A DNA stretch of 14,714 bases from an uncultured Clostridia bacterium. Lineage in GTDB: Bacteria; Bacillota; Clostridia; Christensenellales; Pumilibacteraceae. The first letter of the stretch is position 1. The number at the start of each line of letters is the position of its first letter. The notes beneath the pieces are model-generated. The model worked only from the letters and a program-made list of their open reading frames with translations, was not told the origin of the DNA and ran no database searches. The position numbers and the translations under genes were made by a program. The stretch lies in assembly GCA_934277845.1 (NCBI GenBank), contig CAKQVV010000031.1, positions 1-14,714 on the forward strand. The letters are read 5' to 3'. This document shows, piece by piece, positions 9,701-14,714 of the stretch.

Positions 9701-12187
9701 AAATCTGTCGCCGTCACGCTAAACGACGCGAACAATACCGCCAAAGTCAAGTTCACGCTGTCGGCAGTGACGGGCGGAAGCAATGCCTATACCGTGTCGA
9801 CCGACGGCACGCTGACCGGGCATACTACCGGCGCGGGCGCGTTTGAGATGTACAACTTCGGCGCGGCGGAGGCGTTCACCGTCGAAACCACCGTCGCGGC
9901 TTGCGACCTCTCCGTCGAGAGATATCCGCAGGCGGGCCTGGGCTTTGTCACGGGCGGCGGCAATTATCTGTGGACGTTGTTCCACGAGGACAACACCGGG
10001 AAATGGAAAATTCTGTTCGTCCGCCACAACGAGTATTCCGTGCAGTACTACGACGAAGTTGATCCCACCCACGGCGTTACGCTGAAAGCCGACTACAACG
10101 GCACCGTGCTCAAACTCTATGTAAACGGCGCGCTGAAAGCGACCTGGTCGCAGGGCGACGCGTTCATAAAGGATAACACCTTCGGCGGCGCGATTACCGC
10201 GGGACTTGTCAACGTGGGTACCGCAGGCGTGTTCACCGACTACAGATTTATCCCGCGCGAAAGACAGGCGGAAAATCTCGAAGGTACGGTCACCGGCACG
10301 GTTTCGGGCGCGGAAGCAGCCGGCGCGAGAGTTAAAATCGTGAACGTCGACGGCACGCTCGAATACAACTGCTTCGCAGGCGCGGACGGAAAATTCGCGT
10401 TCGGAGTCGCGGACGGCGAGTACAAAGTATACGCGGAGATTGTCGGCAAAGCGGCTTCGGTCGCGTGCGACGTCAGGATAGCAGACGGCGCGATCGTCGA
10501 AGTGAACGGAAAGAGCAGTACCGCGCTCAATATCGAAATAAACAAAATTCTCGCAAGCGGCGCGCTGGGTTACGATCCTATCGGCGGCACGATAAGCGGC
10601 AACGAACAAAAGAACGGCTATCTCTATGGCGCGGAAGTCGACTACGGCGAGCCCTACGTTCTCACCGCCGTAGTAAGACGGCAGTCGGCGACGAACTGGC
10701 CCGCGATAGGCTTGCTTATCGGACAGGGCGGCGACAACTACATGCAGTTCGCGATAAGAAAATGCTGTCCGGACAGCGGCGTGTACTATGACTTCTTCCT
10801 GCGGCGTGCGGCAAACGGCGAGGCTGTGCCGCAACTGTACAAGGATTATAAGTTCGGCGACGCGCTTAAAGCCGACGCGTTCGGCGCGGACGATGCCGCA
10901 AAACTTACGATCGCGTACTACGGCGGCAACTACTTTATCCACATTGACGACGCGCTTACGTTCACTATCCCCGAAACTACCGTGCTTGACGGCGTGACCT
11001 TAAAGGACGCGATCGGCACGGGCAAGATTAAACTCGGTCTTTTCTCCGAACAAATCGGCACGTTCGACGAATGGGGCTATAAGGTCGGCAAATCTGCTGT
11101 ATCGGAACTTCTCCAAAGAACGCTTACGCTCCCCGAGGGAGTGACGGCGAAACTCGGCGAAACCGAAATAACCGACGGAAAGGTTATTTTGGGCGATACC
11201 GTGACGGTATCGATGACGAGCGAAAACCGCGTGACGTTCTCCGTGGACGGCGCGCCGGTTGCAACAGAAAACGACGGCAACGTCTATTCCGCATCGTTCG
11301 TTGTCACCGGTAATCATACCGTGAGCTACGAAGAGGCTTACGCCGTTACCGGAACGATCGGAAGAAACGACGTTTATTCCGCAGATGAGTCCAAAGATCT
11401 TACCGCAACCGTAATCAAGGCGTACAAAGGCGGCGAACTCGTCGGCACATTCGAGGGCAAAGTAAATGCCGACGGTGCTTATTCGATAAATCTTCCCGAC
11501 GGAGAATATACGCTCGATTTCGAGAACGCGCGCTTTATGTCCGTATCGAAGTCAGTTACCGTTTCGGGAGCGACTGTCAACGCAGGCGAAGCCGAGTTCA
11601 CGCTTGCCAAAATTGCCGACGGCTGGACTTATAATCGTGACGAACAAAGCGTAACTCCGGGTGCGAACGAGAACAACGTCTGGAAAGCGTTTCCCGGTTC
11701 TGCAGGATCGTCGCAGTTACTGTCCACCGTTACCGTAGCAAACCTTATCACGACCAACGACGTGTGGGCTTCGACCGGTATTTACGTTACTTCTTCCGCA
11801 CAATCCGCAAAACACGTTTACTTTGCACTCGGCGAGTACGTCGGTACTGCCGGAGATAAGGGAGCAATCAAAATCCGCATACTTTGCGAACCGTGGCTCG
11901 ACATGGGACTCGTGGTCGCTACCGAAACCGACGTTGACTACGAAAAAGCGACTTTGTCGGTATGCGTCACCGAAACGTCCGTCAGACTTTATCTCAACGG
12001 TAATCTCGCTTATACGATCAGTGCAACGGAAAACGCGGATAAGTACGCCACGTTGAGAGATACTTACGGTTTCTTTGCTTCTGGCGCGACTTACACCTCC
12101 GGCATCAAGGTAGTGAAACAGGGCGGAGTACCGATTACCGCGTTCGACTGGACTAACGACGCTACGATAATTTCCGCTTTGGGTTAA
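6743..12187 (+). CDS. Giant multimodular surface lipoprotein: CBM9/DOMON-like domain plus repeated LamG-like, B-repeat-like and prealbumin-like modules
   Basis: This 1814-residue lipoprotein ends the operon. The signal peptide ends in VTAC (Cys24). Residues of about 45-235 resemble CBM9/DOMON-like carbohydrate-binding domains (MTIDGALDEERW, then a GLYIGAKAQDPD strand and a late SWDALNID). Five lectin-like beta-sandwich units follow at about 263-443, 648-832, 1012-1170, 1266-1448 and 1622-1795, each with an LxxYxNGxL-type or similar late strand. Between them lie prealbumin-like (carboxypeptidase-regulatory-like) units at 544-642, 922-1008, 1179-1265 and 1533-1623, recognisable by ADGxFxxxLPxGEY. 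Small B-repeat-like domains at 462-540, 848-918 and 1458-1532 precede three of them. I see no hydrolase or peptidase motif and no C-terminal wall anchor, so it is held only by its N-terminal lipid. A role in binding glycan for the GH43 enzyme and importer is inferred. GGGGAGG at 6728-6734 sets the start. Confidence 0.85.
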   Translation: MKKKFGIIFLALALCAMAVFVTACGDKKTGEKTDYDWKYEKEFTDEHDADMTIDGALDEERWQGQQYLTHVQDGVTVNYTTVFTEKGLYIGAKAQDPDMKWNARFNFSNFNGNPANSAFWFNIKGPDVQDGHAMRAFNFFIDAFDSASRNQTRFEAKSKVNGDIMKFEATEMTAELFVSWDALNIDVSDGLPGFVRIIPYYRHVKAVGDAGENKWITPIFIYGGSPGWDYNMSYDENLNLNWYRPISGMKFGSVGYINADKPGAVIGDAANGYSKSSGWDLSRIDEGVVKAVGPDEQAIFFKGINSSKYVVSAKMKLLGGAEHAGNRVDVYPSAGIINMRDETESVSLYISGRNILDGAANWNFHTLDKYTGWKDTYEGSFAKPDGFNPATDPIELKCIKYDENLFYFINGSLVLIKRVDWIKGNSCPGLYGLSAEVEFTDYAATDYENNADALKAIISEYAYNVSVTAGDGGFVTTDKTALRKGDNLTFTVAPSAGYVLSSFKVNGVDRYDYVVNNMNSGKVVFTDIEADTVVEATFARLSGGVRVSGKILAEGKAVTTSLLTLTSPADKRVFYTAAPTSNGSFNFTLSPAGTYAVGEKTITLDGNYVLDIKTSGYRDKTIEITVNADDKSVRVADVELEKNVVGGSVTIGGRTFDSSVNNWDMSGEADSVVYAENESNGSLAYFTGKTGTDAVVDFTISNKTEIAEGGKYEAEPCMGVSLTDGNNRFEIFVFNEGLRISPKGWWDGGGKAYNVAVPVSYSLRAKANPETLTFRLVRSGAAVALLYKSGDDYVEIWRTSNATIEKMSAYAFTVCQSQPCRLEFSDYSIKIGDEAKEYIENILYETVALGEYDTTKGTVSIGGADNGKVRYGEKFTVAIDSQKTAIVTYGDKAEIITGGGEVSFTATHGGEVTVAFADSLVSAAGTVALDEAFGGMTVDYTKTTLTFEGAGYTLTYSGIVKADGTFTVDLPMGEYKVSAVNPAAYAKSVAVTLNDANNTAKVKFTLSAVTGGSNAYTVSTDGTLTGHTTGAGAFEMYNFGAAEAFTVETTVAACDLSVERYPQAGLGFVTGGGNYLWTLFHEDNTGKWKILFVRHNEYSVQYYDEVDPTHGVTLKADYNGTVLKLYVNGALKATWSQGDAFIKDNTFGGAITAGLVNVGTAGVFTDYRFIPRERQAENLEGTVTGTVSGAEAAGARVKIVNVDGTLEYNCFAGADGKFAFGVADGEYKVYAEIVGKAASVACDVRIADGAIVEVNGKSSTALNIEINKILASGALGYDPIGGTISGNEQKNGYLYGAEVDYGEPYVLTAVVRRQSATNWPAIGLLIGQGGDNYMQFAIRKCCPDSGVYYDFFLRRAANGEAVPQLYKDYKFGDALKADAFGADDAAKLTIAYYGGNYFIHIDDALTFTIPETTVLDGVTLKDAIGTGKIKLGLFSEQIGTFDEWGYKVGKSAVSELLQRTLTLPEGVTAKLGETEITDGKVILGDTVTVSMTSENRVTFSVDGAPVATENDGNVYSASFVVTGNHTVSYEEAYAVTGTIGRNDVYSADESKDLTATVIKAYKGGELVGTFEGKVNADGAYSINLPDGEYTLDFENARFMSVSKSVTVSGATVNAGEAEFTLAKIADGWTYNRDEQSVTPGANENNVWKAFPGSAGSSQLLSTVTVANLITTNDVWASTGIYVTSSAQSAKHVYFALGEYVGTAGDKGAIKIRILCEPWLDMGLVVATETDVDYEKATLSVCVTETSVRLYLNGNLAYTISATENADKYATLRDTYGFFASGATYTSGIKVVKQGGVPITAFDWTNDATIISALG
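7529..12127 (+). repeat. Protein-level tandem super-repeat (LamG-like, B-repeat-like, prealbumin-like)
   Basis: The giant lipoprotein reads as the same block of domains repeated four times and capped by a fifth lectin-like unit. Prealbumin-like units share a visible signature: SNGSFNFTLSPAGTYAV, ADGTFTVDLPMGEYKV, ADGKFAFGVADGEYKV and ADGAYSINLPDGEYTL. The lectin-like units share strands such as LKLYVNGALKATW, VRLYLNGNLAYTI and YFIHIDDALTFTI. The third block lacks the small B-repeat-like domain. Similarity is at protein level only; I see no long DNA identity, so the duplications are old or the copies have diverged. Confidence 0.7.
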
Positions 12188-12209
12188 AAGATAATTAAAA
12201 AACAACATA

Positions 12210-12245
12210 AAATCGCCCCGCCGGGCAACCTCGGCAGGGCGATTT
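12210..12245. terminator. Bidirectional intrinsic terminator between convergent genes
   Basis: AAATCGCCC (12210-12218) pairs perfectly with GGGCGATTT (12237-12245), extended by an inner GCCG/CGGC stem around a short loop. On the plus strand a TTTCGTTTATT tract follows. On the minus strand the reverse of AAAAAACAACATAAAA gives a T-rich tract. It starts 23 bases after the stop of the giant lipoprotein and lies just past the end of the convergent trpB2 gene, so it can end transcription from both sides. Confidence 0.9.
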
Positions 12246-12278
12246 CGTTTATTGCGGTTCGGTTATCCGACTTATAAA

Positions 12279-13667
12279 TTACGCGTTTTTGTTCTGCGGA
12301 ATATCGAGCAGAGTGTCAAAGCCGCTTTGCAGATCGGCGTCGGTGGGGATATAATCGGTCATGTTGCCGTCGTTGTAGGACATGTACGCCGACAAGTCGA
12401 AGTAGCCCGTGCCGGTAAGTCCGAAAAGGATCGTCTTTTTTTCGCCGGTTTTTTTGCACTCGAGCGCTTCGTCTATCGCCGCGCGGATGGCGTGAGCGGA
12501 CTCGGGCGCGGGCAGTATGCCTTCGGTGCGCGCAAACTTGGTCGCCGCGTCGAAAACCGAGGTCTGTTCGACCGAACGCGCCTCCAGGTAGCCGTCGTGA
12601 TAGAGTTTTGAGATTATCGGACTCATGCCGTGGTAGCGCAGTCCGCCCGCGTGGTTGGGCGAGGGCATAAAGCCGCAGCCCAGCGTGTACATGCGCATCA
12701 GCGGCGTGGTTTTGCCCGTGTCGCCGAAATCGTAAACGTACTTGCCGCGCGTCATGGACGGGCAGGAAGCGGGCTCGACCGCGATGAAACGCGCGTCCGA
12801 CTTGCCGTTGATTTTGTCCGCCATAAACGGCGCGATAAGTCCGCCGAGGTTACTTCCGCCGCCTGCGCAGCCGATGATGATGTCGGGGTGAATATCGTAT
12901 TTGTCCATTGCGATCTTGCATTCAAGACCTATTATCGACTGGTGGAGAAGAACGTGGTCAAGCACGGATCCCAGGACGTAACGGCACTTGTCGCGGTGGA
13001 GCGCAACCTCGATAGCCTCGGAAATCGCGCAACCGAGCGATCCGCCGGTGTCGGGGTGTTCGGCGAGGATTTTCCTGCCCGCTTCCGTGGTGTCCGACGG
13101 CGAGGGAATGACGTGCGCGCCGTAGGTTTCCATCACGGCCTTGCGGTACGGCTTCTGCCGGCTGCTGACTTTGACCATGTACACGTTAAGGTCCAGTCCG
13201 TAGAAAGCGCAAGCCATGGACAGCGCGGTGCCCCATTGTCCCGCGCCCGTTTCGGTGGTGACCGAAGTCAAACCCTCTTCCTTGGCGTAATAAGCCTGAG
13301 CGACGGCGGAGTTGAGTTTATGAGAGCCGGAAGTGTTGTTACCCTCGAATTTGTAGTAAATCTCTGCGGGCGTGTCCAAGTATTGCTCCAGAAAGTACGC
13401 ACGGGTAAGCGACGAGGGACGGAACGACTTGTAAAACTTTCTTATGCCCTCGGGTATTTCGATATAGCGGTCGGTCTGGTTGAGTTCCTGCTCGACCAGA
13501 GCCTTGCAGAACACCGGCTCGAGGTCGGCGGCGGTGCAGGGTTTCAGCGTCGCGGGATGAAGGAACGGATCGTGTTTTTCCTTCATGTCCGCCCTGAGAT
13601 TATACCAGTATTTCGGCAGTTCGTCTTCGGAAAGATAGATTTTCGTGGGGATGTTTTTGTGTGCCAT
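12279..13667 (-). CDS. trpB2: Tryptophan synthase beta chain, class 2 (TrpB2-like), PLP enzyme
   Basis: A 462-residue PLP fold-type II enzyme that should condense indole with L-serine to give L-tryptophan. The PLP lysine lies in GSHKLNSA (K117), the catalytic Glu in TETGAGQWG (E139) and the phosphate-binding loop in CAGGGSN (267-273). The Trp in GAGQWG, where class 1 TrpB has His (GAGQHG), marks it as class 2. So do the N-terminal extension (YLSEDELPKYWYNLRAD, residues 11-27) and the greater length compared with about 400 residues for class 1. AGGAGG at 13677-13682 sits nine bases before the ATG. No trpA or other trp gene adjoins it, which suggests salvage of free indole or a trans-acting TrpA elsewhere. 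Expression is controlled by the Trp T-box leader. Class 2 proteins sometimes act on other substrates, but the Trp-sensing leader argues for a tryptophan role. Confidence 0.94.
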   Translation of the reverse strand: MAHKNIPTKIYLSEDELPKYWYNLRADMKEKHDPFLHPATLKPCTAADLEPVFCKALVEQELNQTDRYIEIPEGIRKFYKSFRPSSLTRAYFLEQYLDTPAEIYYKFEGNNTSGSHKLNSAVAQAYYAKEEGLTSVTTETGAGQWGTALSMACAFYGLDLNVYMVKVSSRQKPYRKAVMETYGAHVIPSPSDTTEAGRKILAEHPDTGGSLGCAISEAIEVALHRDKCRYVLGSVLDHVLLHQSIIGLECKIAMDKYDIHPDIIIGCAGGGSNLGGLIAPFMADKINGKSDARFIAVEPASCPSMTRGKYVYDFGDTGKTTPLMRMYTLGCGFMPSPNHAGGLRYHGMSPIISKLYHDGYLEARSVEQTSVFDAATKFARTEGILPAPESAHAIRAAIDEALECKKTGEKKTILFGLTGTGYFDLSAYMSYNDGNMTDYIPTDADLQSGFDTLLDIPQNKNA

Positions 13668-13710
13668 GATCGTATGCCTCCTGTGGTTTGATTGTGTGCT
13701 TTTTCAGTAT

Positions 13711-13753
13711 AAAAAAACACAGCCAAATCGTCTTATGGGACGAAACAGCCGTG
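13711..13753 (-). terminator. T-box attenuator terminator
   Basis: On the minus strand, CACGGCTGTTTCGTC pairs with GACGATTTGGCTGTG (13718-13753, with some G-U pairs and a small internal mismatch) around a CCATAA loop. A run of seven T (13711-13717) follows. The 5' arm overlaps the T-box sequence and the loop contains the CCCA needed for the antiterminator, so the two structures exclude each other. Confidence 0.9.
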
Positions 13754-13980
13754 TTGCCACCCATTTTTATCGCGAAACCGCGACCTTAACCGGTACTATC
13801 ATACCGCATTCCGATAACGGGGAATAACCGTCGCGGGCTAGTAGCGGCGGTTTTGTCCGCGCGTTCGCCTTTGCCCTCGGTAACCCATTCGCCGCAGCCG
13901 TGCCGTTTCCTTACACCGACCGGAAACTCTCTTTGCGCACTTTGCCGCGGGTACTTTTCTACCTCGCAGGTTTAGTATGC
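13711..13980 (-). promoter_or_regulatory. Trp-specific T-box riboswitch leader of trpB2
   Basis: Read on the minus strand, this leader carries the parts of a T-box in order. Stem I has AGTA (13952-13955), then CCGCGGC pairing with GCTGCGG, next to which comes GAA followed by TGG (13885-13887) as specifier codon, i.e. tryptophan. The apical arm shows AGAGAG, GGTCGGTG and a GTTTCC/GGAAAC stem. The T-box itself is TGGGTGGCAACACGG (13749-13763), whose TGGG can pair with CCCA (13736-13739) of the conserved TCGTCCCA to form the antiterminator. This competes with the downstream terminator. Uncharged tRNA-Trp would bind the specifier and the UGGC bulge, stabilise the antiterminator and turn on trpB2. 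Confidence 0.93.
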
Positions 13981-13984
13981 GAAT

Positions 13985-14013
13985 ATGATAATCCAAATCA
14001 CTCGGCTTGTCAA
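13985..14013 (-). promoter_or_regulatory. Sigma-A-type promoter of the T-box/trpB2 transcript
   Basis: On the minus strand TTGACA (14008-14013) is separated by exactly 17 bases from TATCAT (13985-13990). Transcription would start near 13978, just upstream of the T-box Stem I. The -35 box is consensus and the -10 differs from TATAAT at two positions. Confidence 0.85.
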
Positions 14014-14120
14014 GCGTTTTTCGCTGCTTTTTTCAAATAAAGCGCAAGCCGGAAAAATCAACGCCGGCGGAATACTTATATCGAAGTAACAATAACGTAT
14101 TATTAACTCGCGGGGCAAAT

Positions 14121-14149
14121 TTGACAAATTTCGCGAATAGTTGTATAAA
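14121..14149 (+). promoter_or_regulatory. Sigma-A-type promoter of the DUF308 gene
   Basis: TTGACA (14121-14126), a 17-base spacer, then TATAAA (14144-14149). A start near 14157 would give a short leader of about 34 bases before the ATG at 14191. The surrounding stretch (14014-14120) is AT-rich and holds no gene that I can support. Confidence 0.85.
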
Positions 14150-14190
14150 TTATAAAAGAGAAGAAAAGCAGTTTTCGGAGGTAATTCATT

Positions 14191-14714
14191 ATGAAACCGT
14201 CGCAGGCGATACTTAAAGGGTTGTCGGGACTTATGCTTATAGTGTGCGGAGTGCTGTGTTTCGTGTTCCCCTACGACACGGTAGGGTGGTTGTCGTTCGT
14301 GCTGGGCGCGATGCTTATCGCGTCGGGCATCACCACGATCGCGGCGTTTGCGGGCGGAGGCATGCTCGTGCTGGGCTCGGGCTGGATATTCCTCGACGGC
14401 ATCGTCACTATCCTTTTGGGCGTAACCTGCATGGTTACCAACGGATTTATCGCCGACCTGTTTCCCGTGCTGTTCGGCTTGTGGGCAATGGTCACCGGCT
14501 TTATCCGTGTGATCCGTTCGTTCGACTTCCGCGCGTTCGGGCTGAACAAATGGTGGTGCGTCGCGCTCTCGGGCGCGGTGCTTATCGTTCTCGGCGCGGT
14601 CGCGCTGGGGCTTACCCGCGAAGCGTCGGCTGTGATTCTCGCGATCATTACGGGTATTTTCCTTATCGTCGAGGGCATCGGCGAGTTCGTCGACCTGTTC
14701 TATTCGATTAAACG
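14191..14714 (+). CDS. DUF308 / HdeD-like integral membrane protein (3' end outside window)
   Basis: An open frame from ATG at 14191 to the window end gives at least 174 residues with no stop. GGAGG at 14177-14181, nine bases before the ATG, supports the start. The chain is almost wholly hydrophobic helices with short turns: about 8-26, 31-53, 57-82, 87-106, 121-141 and 147-170. This is the paired-helix, Gly-rich pattern of the DUF308/HdeD family (motifs such as LGAMLIASGI, FGLWAMVTGFIRVI and ITGIFLIVEGIGEF). HdeD is linked to acid resistance in E. coli, but most members have no known function, and none should be assumed here. It is transcribed divergently from trpB2 from its own promoter. 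The C-terminus, probably only a short tail, is not visible. Confidence 0.85.
   Translation, partial: MKPSQAILKGLSGLMLIVCGVLCFVFPYDTVGWLSFVLGAMLIASGITTIAAFAGGGMLVLGSGWIFLDGIVTILLGVTCMVTNGFIADLFPVLFGLWAMVTGFIRVIRSFDFRAFGLNKWWCVALSGAVLIVLGAVALGLTREASAVILAIITGIFLIVEGIGEFVDLFYSIK

Noticed and set aside
9719..10942. Long minus-strand frames opposite the giant lipoprotein (also 6911-7837 and 8585-9466)
   Set aside because: These have the same low-complexity Arg/Val-rich composition, no family motifs, and a well-supported modular protein on the other strand.
12630..13691. 353-codon plus-strand frame over trpB2
   Set aside because: It is antisense to a TrpB2 with all catalytic motifs, and its product has no recognisable domain.
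13711..13980. CRISPR array or tRNA gene in the structured intergenic region
   Set aside because: There are no repeated units or cloverleaf. The T-box explanation accounts for all the conserved pieces.
14244..14711. 155-codon plus-strand frame inside the DUF308 region
   Set aside because: It is an out-of-frame, Arg-rich shadow. The frame from 14191 has a good Shine-Dalgarno site, a promoter and six clear membrane helices.

Overview
The window looks like chromosomal DNA of a Gram-positive-type bacterium, most likely Bacillota (Clostridia-like), with moderately high GC and strongly GC-ending codons. Three things support this: strong purine-rich Shine-Dalgarno sites, three N-terminal lipoprotein signal peptides in one operon, and a tRNA-sensing T-box leader. 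TGA and TAA act as normal stops. I cannot name the species from sequence alone.

Bases 90-12187 hold six tightly spaced plus-strand genes that read as one carbohydrate-utilisation operon. In order they are a cytoplasmic nucleoside hydrolase-family enzyme (90-1028), a large lipid-anchored solute-binding protein (1040-2857), two CUT1-type sugar ABC permeases (2901-3863 and 3880-4773), a lipid-anchored GH43-type glycosidase with a C-terminal F5/8-type domain (4835-6727), and a 1814-residue lipoprotein (6743-12187). The last protein starts with a CBM9/DOMON-like domain and continues with repeated lectin-like and prealbumin-like modules. The operon promoter lies upstream of the window, and no ABC ATPase is encoded here. 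The simplest model has the giant lipoprotein and the GH43 enzyme binding and trimming a glycan at the cell surface. The binding protein and permeases then import the product, and the nucleoside hydrolase-like enzyme acts on a pentofuranoside inside the cell.

A hairpin at 12210-12245, with a T-run on either side depending on the strand, separates this operon from a convergent minus-strand gene (12279-13667). That gene encodes a class 2 tryptophan synthase beta chain (TrpB2) with no trpA beside it. Its leader (about 13711-13980) is a T-box whose parts can be read directly: the AGTA and GAA specifier-loop signatures, a UGG tryptophan specifier codon, the GGGTGGC T-box motif with its GTCCCA partner, a competing terminator and a sigma-A-type promoter. 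Divergent from it, at 14144-14149 and upstream, is a second near-consensus promoter. It drives a DUF308/HdeD-like membrane protein that starts at 14191 and runs off the window end.

The most notable items are the giant repeat-built lipoprotein, the pairing of a nucleoside hydrolase with a GH43/CUT1 operon, and the fully readable Trp T-box on a lone trpB2.
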